64,000 nucleotides of DNA from the NCBI RefSeq assembly GCF_023065955.2, contig NW_026623100.1, positions 70,188,727 through 70,252,726 on the forward strand, read 5' to 3'. Of the stretch, positions 30,506 to 41,610 are shown piece by piece. The position numbers and the translations under genes are program-made. Positions within the stretch are counted from its first letter, which is position 1, and the number at the start of each line of letters is the position of its first letter. This DNA is from Ursus arctos (lineage: Eukaryota; Chordata; Mammalia; Carnivora; Ursidae). Under the pieces are notes generated by a model. It did no database searches, had not been told where the DNA came from, and worked only from the letters and a program-made list of their open reading frames with translations.

Positions 30506-31534
30506 GCCACCCCACCCCCTCTTTCTCCTCCCCCACCACGAGCCCAGCTTGGAGGTTTTCTAAACTCTCAGTTCAGGCCCCAGGCTCCTACACCCCACTC
30601 CTGGTCCCTGCACCTTTCCCTGGGCCTCAGTTTCCTCACTCATGCAGGGGAGCAAGAGTCAGGGTTCTCTAGAGCCTCATCACTGCCCACGGAAGGAATG
30701 GTCATTTCAAATTCTCTATGCTCTAGGCTCCCAGTAGTCCCCACTCTGGGGCAGCACGCTGTCATCCGGTGGGAGCAAGACTTACCCTGTCAGAGCCCTC
30801 CTCCCTCGGTTCTCCCCACTCTCTCACCACCTGCAGCTGGGGGTCAGGACCCAGCCCCCTATTTGCTCTTTGGAAGCTACTTGAGGATTCAAGCAAAAGT
30901 TTTGGCGGTTATCAGGGACAGCAAAAGGCTTCTGTGCTCTCCAATGCTGCTCCTCACCCGAGGAGGCCAGGCCCTGAGCCACTTTGACGGGCAGAGGGCC
31001 TTGAGTGACTAACTAGGTCTGAGGAGAGAAGTATAAACAGATGTCCCTTAACTGAATGTAAATCGTTCCTCCTGATGGACATCTTGGCTCGAGGTCGCCT
31101 CCAGCCATGACACAGGGAGGGATCTCTTGTCCGGAAGAGGACGGGAGCGATGTTAGGACAGAGCCCCATGGCGAGCCCCTCTGGTGCCCCGCGTGACTGG
31201 GTGCAGGCCTCGGCCTCCCTTCCCTGTGGAGAGGGGCTTCGGGGCGGGGCTCTCTGGAGTCCAGGCTGCCGGCTGTGTTCACTGACACACAGACAGTGCT
31301 GGCCACCCACCCATGGCTCTGGGGCAGTCACAATCTTTAGCTCTTCTTCCGGTAGTGTTCTCGAGCTTACTCTGTGCAGAGGCTGTTTGATGGTTAATGA
31401 TTCCCTGCAAACCAGGCCCCCAGACCATCCAGACCGGCCTGGAGGCAAGCTGGAGCATCGGCCAGGTCAGCACCACACTCGGGCTAAGAGAGCATGGCTG
31501 GAGCGTGGCCCATACGTTCCCCACCCTGGGGCCG
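30506..31534. other. Anonymous sequence
   Basis: A short MIR-like word 'gggcctcagtttcctcactcatgcagggg' occurs at about 30620, too short to call. A 204-codon frame (30398-31012) starts inside the L1 fragment, so it is not a gene. Confidence 0.45.
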
Positions 31535-31680
31535 GGCGTGTTCTCCTGTGCTCCTGCATGGGATCCTTACCAGCTTCCTCTTCAGGTGAGGAATGCCCTC
31601 AGAGAGAAAAGGACCCGCACTCAGGAACGGGATTCAGACTGGGTCCGCTTGACACAGTCCTGGCCACATCCCACTTCGCC
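31535..31680 (-). mobile_element. MIR SINE fragment, antisense
   Basis: 'ttaccagcttcctcttcaggtgaggaatgccctcagagagaaaaggacc', 'actcaggaacgggattcagactgggtccgcttgacacagtcctggc' are reverse MIR core and 5' part. Confidence 0.72.
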
Positions 31681-31684
31681 TCTC

Positions 31685-31960
31685 CTACTCCTGTTGTCAA
31701 GGACTTCCCCTGGCCTCACTCTCCTTCCAAAACTCGAGATAAAAAAAGTCATTCTTTCAAGTCTCAGTCAAATGCCCCTTCCTCCAGGAAGCCTGCCCAG
31801 TCCACACAGCTGGGCCAAACCTCTCTTTCCTCACCATGTAACCTTAGGTGCCTTTTCTGGCTCTTTCACACTTGTTGTTTCAGAGTTACTCACACTCTTG
31901 ACTTTGCCACCTTGAGTTCCTAAGGGGGCCACGGACAGCAGACAGCGTCTGAGTCTCACT
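31685..31960 (+). mobile_element. L2 fragment, sense
   Basis: 'tcaagtctcagtcaaatgccccttcctccaggaagcctgcccagtcc', 'cttttctggctctttcacacttgttg', 'agttcctaagggggccacggacagcagac' follow sense L2. It breaks the 257-codon frame 31150-31923 that runs through it, so that frame is not a gene. Confidence 0.78.
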
Positions 31961-33332
31961 GCCCCAGGCCCCTCCCCACAAACACTTTCCAAAGAAATAA
32001 GCAAGGAATAAGCAATAGTCTGATTCACACTTCCCCAAAGCCAAAGACCATGCATTCAAGGTTAGGGACTTTAAACCGTGATCCCCCTAGCCTCCAGAGA
32101 GACTCCAGCAGAGGTAATGCTGGATGGAATTCCTTGAGAAGGGAGTAGAACGCACGACACAGGTGTCTTTATCAACAAAGGACTCTGGAGCCAGAAAGGC
32201 AGCTGAGAGGCGGGGAGGATGGCCCCAGGTCACTGCAACACTCATGACAGCCGTGGACCCTGCGAGCCGCCCCTCCCTGACGGCTCCCAGACCGCTCTCG
32301 GCTCAGGGCAGGAACCAAGGAGGTTGTCTCCCGCAGACCCCCTTGTCTTCTGCCAGAGTCCAGTTTCCAAGAGTGAGCTAATCAAGAGCTTTCTGGGATT
32401 TCTAAGAATAACTGTGGTGGGCGTGGTCACTGCTTTCTAGATCACTCAATGTTTTACTGGAAACACTCCGGTTTTTTTGTACAGTCACAGCCAACACCCA
32501 CAGCCTTAATCACAGAACGTTCTGGGCTCACCCCCTTTTCTGGGCTGGGGGAGCAGAGCTCAGAGTAGAGGCTGTACCCAGAGCAGCAAGGCAGGTCTGC
32601 GCCTGGACTGGGGCCTTGTGCTGTAGGGCCTGCCTTTCCGAGAAGAGGCTCAGTGAAGAGCAGCAGTGTCCTGGGCTGGCCTGGACTCCAGCGGGGACCT
32701 CCCACATGCGGTCCACTTGTCTATGCCCAGGATCCTCAAAGAAGCTCGGCCTGGCCCTGCGCTCCCTTACGTGCAGAGGCCTGAGCCCAGTGCCTGTCAT
32801 GGTGGGGGCCAGACGACGTGAAGACCACCCAGGTTCTCTGGGGGCTCCTTGCTACAGGGAGTGTCTGCCAGCGGGGCAGAGGTGTGGGAAGACCAAAGCA
32901 GGGCCTGGGAAGATGGCAGGATGGGAGGGGGACAGAATCCAGGGCAGACATCTTCCAGGATGTCTGTGGTCCCTCCAACGGCAAAATAGTGACCAAGGAA
33001 GTCACATTATGCAGTGTGAGGGCTGCCGGACCCCCATCCCGGGCCTGGCTCAGGTAGAGGCAGGACAACACAGCAGGCTGGTCCCTGTGTCCTGTGCCCT
33101 GAGGCTCCCTGCAGCCATCACCTGGGAAGCTCCCGACTGAAAGGCAGCCTTCCACCCTCCCAGTTCGAGAACTAGAGGACACATTGGGCGGGGCCATTGG
33201 AAAAGTGAGAGCTACCAGCCCAGGGCAGTGGCTCCTCTCTGCCCACCCTGGGGCTTGGGGCCCTGTTCCAGGAGGCATTTCAGGCCTTCAGGGACCCACT
33301 GAGGCAGGGGCATAGCCAGATACCTGGGCAGG
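31961..33332. other. Anonymous sequence
   Basis: About 1.4 kb with no recognised repeat or gene. Frames of 174 (plus, 32616-33140) and 180 codons (minus, 33278-32736) overlap each other and are mutually inconsistent. Confidence 0.45.
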
Positions 33333-33490
33333 AGGGCAGAGCGCTCTTTTCTTTTTTTTAAATGTTTTTTAAGATTTTATTTTTAAGTAATCTCTATACC
33401 CAGTCTGGGGCTCAGACTGACAACCCCGAAATCCGGAGTCGGAGTTTCCACGGACTCAGCCACCCAGGTGCCCCGGGGACAGAGCACTCT
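33333..33490 (-). mobile_element. Short SINEC (SINEC_b-like), antisense, with target-site duplications
   Basis: Body 33348-33475: 'ttttttaaatgttttttaagattttatttttaagtaatctctataccc', 'ggggctcagactgacaaccccgaaatccggagtcgg', 'gactcagccacccaggtgcccc'. It lacks the GA-rich middle of the other copies. Duplications at 33333-33347 and 33476-33490 share GGGCAGAGCGCTCT / GGGACAGAGCACTCT. Confidence 0.9.
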
Positions 33491-33564
33491 AGATGCCTTC
33501 ATGACTTAGCTGAGCCCAGGCCTGACAGAGCCCCACAAATGTCTCGGCCTATGTAATTCCTTCC

Positions 33565-33720
33565 CCAGATCTCCTGGTGCCAGGCCCTGGGCTGGGCTCT
33601 TGGGGAGACAGAAAGGCAGTCTGACAGCCCTGTGGGACCTGAGTGTGAGAACAAATCAGTGACTCCTGATAGGCCAGTGGCAAACGCCGTGAGAAATCAG
33701 GATGGAGTTTGATGTGGACC
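33565..33720 (-). mobile_element. L2 3'-region fragment, antisense
   Basis: 'ccctgggctgggctcttggggagacagaaaggcagtctgacagccctgtgggacctgagtgtgagaacaaatcagtgac' follows antisense L2 near its 3' end. It may continue past the next SINEC to about 34110. Confidence 0.58.
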
Positions 33721-33964
33721 TTAAAAACTGAATTGGGGCGTCTGGGTGGCTCAGTCAGTTAAGCAGCTGCCTTGGGCTCTGGTCACGATCCTGGGATTGA
33801 GTCCCACGTTCAGGCTCCCTGCTCAGTGGAGAGTCGGCTTCTCAATTTGCCCCTTCCCCCTCTCATGCTCACTCTCATTCTTTCTTTCACAAAAATATAT
33901 AAATTAAAAATCTTTAAAAACAAGAAAGAAAGAAAGAAAGAAAGAAAGAAAAACTGAATTTGAA
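33721..33964 (+). mobile_element. Carnivore SINEC with GAAA-expanded tail and target-site duplications
   Basis: Body 33735-33950: 'gggcgtctgggtggctcagtcagttaagc', 'gtcacgatcctgggattgagtcccac', 'gctccctgctcagtggagagtcggc', tail with (GAAA) about seven times at 33923-33950. TTAAAAACTGAATT flanks the left (33721-33734), and AAAAACTGAATT the right. Confidence 0.93.
33923..33950 (+). repeat. (GAAA)n microsatellite
   Basis: Seven GAAA units in the tail of the SINEC; a typical place for microsatellite birth and likely length-variable. Confidence 0.9.
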
Positions 33965-34110
33965 TATCATGAAGACAATAGCAAAGAATAAGCAATAGGC
34001 CCTGAGCCTGGCACTCTGGGGGGCAGGGCTGGCGTATCTGGTCAGCAGTGACTGTGGAGGAGAAGCCGGCCAGTAAAGGAGGCTGGAGGCAGCTGAGAAA
34101 GACCCAGGTG

Positions 34111-34639
34111 CTGGATTACAGAGCTGCAATTCATTCTTTAAGCCGCCAAAATGGTGTGAACAGAGCTGCCTTCAGGAAGACGCCCCTGGTGTGGGGTCTG
34201 GATGGAGCCAGGGCAGCACCAGAATGGGGCCCCAGCCCTTTGTCTTCAGCTTGTGGCTGGAGGAGGGGGTAGCCAGACAAAGGCCTCAACTGCCTGCTGG
34301 ACCCACCCAACTCCGCGGGTTCCCAAGCCCCCCTCCAATGCTGGCTGGCGAAGGCCCTGCTCTCGCCCAGGGAAGACACAAAGGCCCCTGTTGGAGAACA
34401 GGGAACACCAGAAAAGCAGCAAAACTCACAGACCAGCGGCTGTGGGGGCTCGGGCACTGGGAGTGCGCCCACCTCTTGCCTGCGTCTGTCTTTCTCTGGC
34501 CCACCTCCACAGACTTGGCGCCCGATCCTTCCGGGAGCTGAGAGCCAGCTCTGGCCACCCTGGCCTCTCCTGGGCACAGCCAGCGGCCCAGGACCACACC
34601 GGGCCCCAGCTCTCCTGGCTAGTCCAGGTCCGGCTTTTG
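34111..34639. other. Anonymous sequence
   Basis: No gene or repeat recognised; overlapping frames to 161 codons on both strands. Confidence 0.45.
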
Positions 34640-35200
34640 TTTTGTTTTGTTTTTCTTTTCTTTTTTTTTACTTTTTATTTGGAATAATTTTAGATTTACA
34701 GACAAGTTGCAAAGAGAGTACAGAGAGTTCCCGCACACCATCACCCAGCCTCCTCTAATGTTAACATCTTACATAACCGTGGAACATTTGTCACAAGTAA
34801 GAAATTAACATTGGGACAATATTAACAAAACTATAAACTCATCGAATTTCACCAATTTTTCCTTAATAAACATGAACGGTCCTTTTCTTCCGTTCAGGAT
34901 CTGATTGCCTTTGCTTCCCCAGTCTCCTTCCGCCTCCGACGGTCTCAGTCATTCCTTGTTTTCTATGACCCTGACAATTTTTCTTTTTTGCTTTCTTAAA
35001 GCTGTGGTAAACTACATGTAATCCAACGTAAGATGTGCCGTTTTGGCTGTAAATGTTCAGTGGCATTAATTACATTCACAGTGCTGTGCAACCATCACCA
35101 CTATCAATGTCCGAACACTGATGAGATGAAAACGTTCATCTCCCAAACAGAAACTTGGAAACCATGAAGCGATAACCCCCCACTCCCCTCTCCCAAACCC
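34640..35200 (-). mobile_element. Old L1 3'-end pieces, antisense
   Basis: First piece (34640-34985): T-rich start then 'ggaataattttagatttacagacaagttgcaaagagagtacagagagttcccgc', 'taatgttaacatcttacataaccgtggaac', 'aatttcaccaatttttcc'. Second piece (34986-35200): 'ctgtggtaaactacatgtaatcc', 'gttcagtggcattaattacattcacagtgctgtgcaaccatcaccactatc', 'cccaaacagaaacttggaaaccatgaagc'. Both are common 3'-end segments of L1M-type elements, perhaps two insertions side by side. Confidence 0.75.
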
Positions 35201-36545
35201 CCTTGAGAGGCTCTGAGGGCCCCCCCAACCCAGCCTCATGCCCAGGAAAGAGGCCTTGTTGTTCCTGACCAGAACTAGTCCTTCTAGACCCCAGAACTGC
35301 ACAAAAAGTCCTGTGGAGGTGGCCCTTTCGTGGTGCCCATGGTGGACGTGCGTCCTGGATCCGTAGTAAATTGTGTGCTTGCAAAGGATGGAGAGGAGTA
35401 GTCAAATACCCCCGTCTGCCCCTCTTCTTCTCTGGCTCGCTAACAAAGGCCGAGCTGCCTCCTTCCACAGATCCACCAAGAACCCTCTGGCTGAGGTCCG
35501 AGCTGCCTCCACTCGTGTTTCTCTTTGGGGGCCATTGTGGGGCTGTCCCAGCAAGGTACCCCACGCAAAGTTTCCACTGCCCCAGCAGCCTCAGCGGCTA
35601 TGCAAGGGGAAGCATCACGACTACGGCCCTGACTTTGGGTTGCCCTCCTCAGCAGGCGGGCCCCCTGGTGTAACTCCACGGACAGGGGTGTGTTGAACAG
35701 GGGATAGCCTAAAATCCAGACGTGTGCCAGGGCCCAGTGCCACCCAGACCACCTTCTGCCACCTTATAACACACCTAGATCATCAGCGTGCCTGGCTTCC
35801 TGCCCTAGACGCCATGCTCGGAACCTGGCTTGTCGTTGCCAGACTCCTGTCATCGGGCTCAAGCCACCTGTCCAGACACTCGTGCTCTCCCACCAGACAT
35901 GCTTACTGCCCACCACACCTGCTGCTGGGCCGTCCAGCCCTGGCTCCACCTGTCTGGCTGGACTTCCTCCTGTTGCCTGCTTCTCCCCAGTCCACCAGCG
36001 CCTGGTTCTAGGTGAGGGCTCCTTGGGTTAGCCCGTTAACGCGTCTATGCCTGGCTGTCAGGGAGGAGTAGCTGCCACATCTCAAGCAGCTTGGACATGG
36101 TCAGGGGAGAGCTGACCTGGGCCTCCTCTTGCTGATCCCCAGAGCGGAGGGTATGCCATCTGCTCAGCAAGGGGAGAGCCTTCCTCCCCCGGGGTCCCCA
36201 TCTGGACCCGTGGCCTCCTTGCAATGCTGTTCCTCGCTGCTGAGCGGGGCTGCCAGCTGGTCAGCCCCTCATGGTCCCTCTCAGTCACAGGGGGTTCTTT
36301 CAATATTATTCACTGAAGCCTGCCCTGGCCAGACCCCAGGGTGGCCAACAGGGACACAGAGTTCGGAAGGCTGAGTGGCCCTGGGGCTGCCTGCTGGTGG
36401 GGCCTATGCCTCAGACAGGGACATCAAGGGCCAGTGCAAGCCTGTCTCCCAGGAGCCTGCAAGTTCCCATCTTCAGAGAGATCCCAGGCAGCCTCGGCTT
36501 TCAGGCCACCATGCCCAGTGCCTGGCCTGTCGACCCTCGCGCTGA
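35201..36545. other. Anonymous sequence
   Basis: About 1.3 kb without a recognised repeat or gene. Pro/Leu/Ser-rich frames up to 142 codons lie on both strands. Confidence 0.45.
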
Positions 36546-36725
36546 GATGACGATTCAGTGGTTCAGAGTGCAAGTTCTGGAATCAGCAACTGCTTATTTG
36601 CTACATGATCTGGGGCCAGTGACCTAACTTCTCTGATACTCAGTTCCCTCCTCTGCAAGAGGGAGATAAATATTCCTATCGATGTGGGGATCAGTGGGCT
36701 TGCTTGTAGAAGATACTTCCTCTCC
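36546..36725 (+). mobile_element. MIR SINE
   Basis: Full sense order: 'tcagtggttcagagtgcaagttctggaatcagc', 'ttatttgctacatgatctggggccagtgacctaacttctctgatactcagttccctcctctgcaagagggagataaatattcc', 'tgtggggatcag'. Close to full length. Confidence 0.9.
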
Positions 36726-36729
36726 TTCC

Positions 36730-36733
<4 letters not shown>

Positions 36734-36760
<27 letters not shown>
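36734..36760 (+). repeat. A27 homopolymer
   Basis: Twenty-seven A in a row between the MIR and the L2 copy. It may be a decayed retroposon tail; no matching body is seen directly before it other than the MIR. Confidence 0.95.
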
Positions 36761-37255
36761 CTTTGTAACTCCTCATAGCTTAGAGAACAGAAACGCAAAC
36801 TTCTTACCAGTATATTCACAGCCTGTTTCTATCAGAACTCAAGTTCACTTTCCCAGTACAATGACCAACTCATCCCAGTTTGCCTAGAACTGGTTTTAGC
36901 ACTTAAAGTCCATGTCTTGGGAGGCATCTCAATCCCAGAAAGCAGGACAGTTGGTCACCGGATTTCCCAGAGCCCTCACCCACCCAGAAAGCCCAGATTA
37001 TTCATACCCCCCAAGATGGCCATCCCTTCTGACCTCTGGCCTTGACAAATGCTATTCCCTTCACCTGGAAAGCCCTTCCTCATCTTTGCCAGTTGAAAAT
37101 CAATGTAGAGTTCAAGGCCAGCTCCTCCATGAGGGCTTCCCAATGCGCACATTGGAGTCGCAACCCCCCCATTCATTCCCCAGGGCTCCCTCTGTGGCCC
37201 CACCGCAGCTCTGGCTACCTCCGTCTCCTCACAGGGCAGGTGCGGCTGGCGCTAC
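36761..37255 (+). mobile_element. L2 fragment, sense, split by a DNA transposon
   Basis: Left part: 'actcctcatagcttagagaacagaaacgcaaacttcttaccag'. Right part from about 36970: 'ctattcccttcacctggaaagcccttcctcatctttgccagttg', 'gttcaaggccagctcctccatgagggcttcccaatgc'. The TIR element at 36860-36967 lies between. Confidence 0.75.
36860..36967. mobile_element. Short DNA transposon with inverted terminal repeats
   Basis: Left end 'acaatgaccaactcatcccagtttgcc', right end '...gcaggacagttggtcacc', so TGACCAAC and GTTGGTCA are inverted. The middle 'ggttttagcacttaaagtccatgtcttgggaggcatctcaatccc' fits a recalled dispersed mammalian element of about 110 bp. Its name is uncertain. Confidence 0.7.
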
Positions 37256-38467
37256 ATCCCCCCACACACACACAGGTGCTCCGGAAATGCAGTACTCCGG
37301 TCACAACCTTCAGCTCGATTCACGGCTTCACCAGCCTCACGCCTTGGCCTGGCAGGTGCACTCAGTAGGAGAACCAGCGTCAGGGTGGCTCCAGTGAGCC
37401 ACCTGGGCTCTGGGCAAGGGGACTGACCTCCCAGGTGGACTCCACCCTGTCCTGACCCTACCCCTCAAGGCTAAGAACCCTGGACCAGGACCAACCTCCT
37501 CTCAACAACATGCAGGCCATCCCGGCCTTATTCAAAGGGTTAGCAAGCTTCTGTTGGATACATGCTATGAGGGGAGGTGTGGCTGTCTCTTCGGGGCCCA
37601 GGGCCATCGATGCTTTCCTAGGCAAGCAGGAGAATGAATGGAGAGCAGGAGGGGGCTGGGTGAGGGCTCTGGGGAGAAACAGGGCCCTCTAGGCTCCCGG
37701 ACACCAGGCAGGGTGCAGACCCCCTGGGGGAATGGCAGCACAAGAAGTTCCAGGTGAGTGTCTGGGCCTGGCTCCATCAGCAGGCCCACAGGGTCCCGGG
37801 AGGGTGCTCGCCTCTTCCTCCCGGAGTGCTGCGAACAACACTGGCTAAGCACTCTTCCAGAAGCAGTCGGTTTGGAGTGGGTGGCAGAAACTTGAGCGCT
37901 CTACTCAAATCCCAGAGCGGCCAGCCAGAGGCTAGGGACGGGTCTGGGATGACCCGAAAACAACAGTTGGGCTTTTGGGCGGGAGGGTGTGGGCGTGAAA
38001 GGAGCAGGTGTGCGAAGGGAACTCTTGATCCAAGCCAGAGGGGCAGCCCACAGCCTGGCATCCAGCAGGTCAGGGAGTGGTAGACGAGGCCAGGCCGGCA
38101 CTGAGGGGAGCCGGGCAGGAGGAGAAGAGAAAGTAGGGCAGGGCAGAAGTGGCTGACCCTGATGGAGCCCAGGGACCCCTGCTTCCTTTGGGGAGATAGC
38201 CTTAACAACACACCTAAACAATGGAGGCTTCCAGCAGCCTGCAGAGAACAGGGCATGGTAACCTGGACACTGACATCCTTCTTTGATGAAGTTTGAATGG
38301 AAAGGGCCGCAGGGCTGGGGTGAGCACGGATCCCTGAGCGTGCAAAACATCAGAGGCAGTAAGCGCCACTGAGACAATGGAGGCAGCGAGCAGGCGCAGC
38401 CTATCGAGGGCAGCAGCTACCCTGGCTTTGATTCTTGGCCAGTCACTGTACTATGCACGTCACTGGC
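37256..38467. other. Anonymous sequence
   Basis: About 1.2 kb without a recognised repeat or gene. A short CA run is at 37261-37276. Frames of about 160 codons on the minus strand (38256-37777 and 38377-37901) overlap one another in different frames. Confidence 0.45.
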
Positions 38468-38570
38468 ATGATTCATTCAACAAACAGACATTTCCCGGAG
38501 GCCAGCTAGGCACCAGGGATGTGGTGGTGACCGCTGTCGACATGACCACTCTGTCCTCTCACTTGTGTCT
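38468..38570 (-). mobile_element. L2 3' end, antisense
   Basis: 'gattcattcaacaaacagacatttcccggaggccagctaggcaccagggatgtggtggtgaccgctgtcgacatgacc' mirrors the antisense L2 3' terminus. Confidence 0.72.
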
Positions 38571-39009
38571 CCCGGTCACACGGGCCTGTGACACTCCCCA
38601 GCGTACAGAGGAAGGAACGGGAGCTCAGAGAGAGGCCTGGGCCCGGGGACCCTCAGCGAGGACGTGGCAGAGAGACTCCTTCCTGCCCCGATGCCAGGCA
38701 GTCCTGACTGGGCTCCACCTCCCACCCTCCAGGGCCTGTCAACCCCCGACCCAGCTTCCAAGGTTCTGGGGACCCTCCTCAGAACTCCAATGATGTCAAG
38801 GCCCATGCTGGGCCATTTCCCTGCAGTTTCTGGGGAGATGTGAATTGCAGCAAAACTACGGCGCAGAGACAACCCCCAGCCCTGCCGACCAGCACGCCAC
38901 CCTCACAGTATCCAACCTGGACTCCCAGCCCGGTTGCTCTTGGGGGTGTTCTAATGCGTTTTCTGTGGGTGTGTGGGAGTTAGGGAGCCGTATCACACTT
39001 TCTCCAGGG
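38571..39009. other. Anonymous sequence
   Basis: No gene or repeat recognised. Confidence 0.4.
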
Positions 39010-39160
39010 TATTTGTTGAGGGCGGAAGACCTATTCGACAGAGGGAGAAACTGAGGCCAGAAGGAGAACATAATTCATCAGCATCACACAGGAGGCCTGG
39101 CAGAGGCCAGAGCTGGGGGCCCCTGCTCCCAGTCCAGTGCTCACTGCGGGACACCAGGCA
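39010..39160 (-). mobile_element. MIR SINE fragment, antisense
   Basis: 'gacctattcgacagagggagaaactgaggccagaaggag', 'cagcatcacacaggaggcctggcagaggccagagctggg', 'gctcccagtccagtgctcactgc' follow reverse MIR. Confidence 0.78.
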
Positions 39161-39954
39161 ACCAGCCAGGAGGGTCTGTGCCCTGCTCCCTTCTCTCCTT
39201 CCAGTCCCTCGGTAACTCTGCTGGCCTGAATGGCTTTGTGTTCTGTCAACAAAGGCTCCTTCTCAGCATTCTCCACAATGGAATAACCCTGAGAAGGACT
39301 CCCAGGTGGGGTCTAAGGCAGATTCCGGGCTCCGGCTTGTATGCACTCTTGGGCCCCCCTCAGGGTGGTGCTGGGGGTCCAGTCCCCAAGCATACCCCCA
39401 AGGCGTGCCTGCTCTCACCGCAACAGCCCCAAAGAAAAGGCCCCTCCCCCCACTTTCTCCCTCTTCCCACCACTCAGAAATAAAACGAAAAAACCCTCTC
39501 ATTGGCATTCATCTGAAAACAGTTCTATTTTCTGCTCTTTTCCTGTTCAGAATAAACAGCAACATAAAATTTGAACAGAAGAATGGGAGTGATTTCCACG
39601 TGGTCCCCTTCCTTGGCGAGATAAGAAATAATTAATTGCCTGGGTCCTGTGAAGGTTTTGTCCTGGAGCAGAACCTGTCTGCTTTCTCAAAGAAACATGG
39701 GCCCTGGAGAGGTCCTGAGAGCTCCTGCGTCTGTTGTTGATGCCGTGTCCCAGGAATTACGTCCTTGTTGTCCTCACTGCCTGGCAGGCTCTAGCTGGGC
39801 AGAGGCCAGTGCCTGTCGGGGGCAGGGGCTCCCAGGATTTCCACAGCACAGCTGCCCCCATCTGCCTTCGAGGTGTCCTCTGAACCCAGGGTCTGGGCTG
39901 CCCCTTGGGAACATAATGGTCTCCTCCTGTGTTGGGTCCTCACTAGGTAGGAGC
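39161..39954. other. Anonymous sequence, AT-rich island at 39500-39660
   Basis: The AT-rich island includes GATAAGAAATAATTAATTGC (39619-39638), with GATA and TAATTA cores, and an A-rich word near 39543. It could be a short conserved element, but evidence is slight. The rest is not recognised. Confidence 0.4.
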
Positions 39955-40600
39955 GTCCCTTCCTCCTGGCAACTACTGTCCTGCCAGCCCCTACACTCCA
40001 TTCACGACCAGAGAGATCTTCCTAAAAACACACATTTTATCAAGTCCCCTCCCTACTAACAGCTTTCAAGACAAAGTGCAGACTCCCAAACACCGCTTAA
40101 GAGGCACTTCATGATCTGGGCCCTGTTTAGCTTCTTATGTCAACTCTAGCTCTCCACATTCAGCTCTTTAGACCACAGTGCCTTTGCATGAACTGTTCCC
40201 TCTGCCTGGACTGCCTTTTCACTCCTCTCCCAAGAGCTGTCCCTGCACCCAGGATGCTTGTACCCTTCTCAGTCCCTGCACCTAACACAGTAGATGGCCC
40301 GTTTTTATCCTGGGACACAGCAGCTTCTCACAAATGTTCTATTTGTGATACATGGAAGTTTTAGGGTTCTATTACAAGAGCAATGTCTTTCTGAGGCCTA
40401 CAACTCTGGGCTTCTTTAAGGGAAAGGATATGTTTGATGCCACTCTGGGTTCCTAGCACCTAACACGACACCTGGAACAGAGTAGGCACTCAGCAACTCT
40501 TTGTTGATGGGGAAAAAAAAAATAAGAGAATGAATGAACAAGAGAGCAGGTGCTCAGGAAATGCCTGTCTACTGAAAAACTAAAAGAATGAATGAACAGA
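39955..40600 (+). mobile_element. L2, long sense copy reaching the 3' end
   Basis: Sense L2 order over about 640 bases: 'cagagagatcttcctaaaaacacacattttatcaagtcccctccc', 'gacaaagtgcagactccc', 'agaggcacttcatgatctggg', 'gtgcctttgcatgaactgttccctctgcctggactgcc', 'aacacgacacctggaacagagtaggcactcagcaactctttgttg', 'aatgaatgaac'. One of the best L2 copies here. Confidence 0.9.
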
Positions 40601-41036
40601 AGTCCTGCCTGCCTGAAACACCAGTTCCTTACGTCCTTCCCGTGTCAGAGCTAGATTCATGAGCCAGACGGGTTCTGTTTCTTAAGGAGCGCTGAAGTAT
40701 CTGTAGTATGTGAAGGGGACAGAGAGAATGTATACTCAGTAGCACTCTTCTGAAGAATAAAACTGCATGCGGTTAGAAGGAATGCCAGCGAGCTATGTGG
40801 GGTGAATCGAGTCACAGAAGACGGCTGTTCATTTGTCTTCGAAGGAGGCGGAGCCATTTAACTGGACAGGGTTTGATTTGTTCAGGGGCATTCGGAGGTT
40901 CAGAGTCAGGGTGCGCAAGATCCCAGAGGAGACGCCGAACCCTGTCCTCCCTTCCCCCATACCACCTTCAGTCAGGCCAAGACACGCATGTCTTCATCCA
41001 GCCCTGTCCCCAGCCAACCCCACCAGGCCTGACTCT
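40601..41036. other. Anonymous sequence
   Basis: No gene or repeat recognised. Confidence 0.4.
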
Positions 41037-41290
41037 AGGGCCACCTCCTCCAGGAAGCCTTCCCTGATGCCTGGATGGAAATGTTTGAGTCTCCTTCCCA
41101 GAACTCCCTTCTGGCTCTCAGGCCAGGTTGTGGGTGCCCCATGCCTCTGCTGGGTCTCACGCTGCTGGAGGGCAGGGCTGTCTCCTTCACCTTTAGGCCT
41201 GCAGAGGAACATAGCACGGTCCTGACACAGAGGAACACACCCTCTCTAGAAGGCTTGACAGTCAGCAAGTAAATACGGGAGATGCTGGTT
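41037..41290 (+). mobile_element. L2 fragment, sense
   Basis: 'ccacctcctccaggaagccttccctgatgcc', 'tgggtctcacgctgctggagggcagggctgtctcc', 'catagcacggtcctgacac' follow the L2 3' part. Confidence 0.8.
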
Positions 41291-41387
41291 TAAGTCGGGC
41301 TCAACGGGTGCTTTAAAGGGGGACTTCTCAGGGCATGTGCTGACATGCATGCGGATCTCTAAGGGTGGGCCAAGATAGGCAGCCTTT

Positions 41388-41462
41388 CTCAAATGTAGTT
41401 GACTACACGGAACCCCTGGTTCAAGCGATGCCTTCTTCCATGGAACACACTTTGGGAAATAG
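41388..41462. mobile_element. Possible short hAT-type remnant
   Basis: 'tttctcaaatgtagttgactacacggaacccctgg' and 'ttccatggaacacactttgggaaat' have loosely complementary ends (tctcaaa / tttggga) as in short hAT elements. Tentative. Confidence 0.35.
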
Positions 41463-41469
41463 TAATGAA

Positions 41470-41610
41470 TACTGTCAGATCTAGATGTATTTTCACAGCC
41501 CTCAAATTGTATAGAGGAGGAAGTAAGCCCCAGAGACACACTAGCAGAGTCAGGACAGAACCCAGCGTCCTTCCCATCTCATCTTGACCTCCAAAGCATT
41601 ACCCCTGGGG
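41470..41610 (-). mobile_element. MIR SINE fragment, antisense
   Basis: 'tgtattttcacagccctcaaattgtatagaggaggaagtaagccccagagac', 'ctagcagagtcaggacagaacccagcgtcc' follow reverse MIR. Confidence 0.65.

Noticed and set aside
31150..31923. 257-codon plus-strand frame
   Set aside because: Runs through a reverse MIR and a sense L2, so it cannot be an old conserved coding exon.
32736..33278. 180-codon minus-strand frame opposite a 174-codon plus-strand frame
   Set aside because: Both strands open over the same bases, typical of stop-poor GC-rich DNA; neither resembles a protein.
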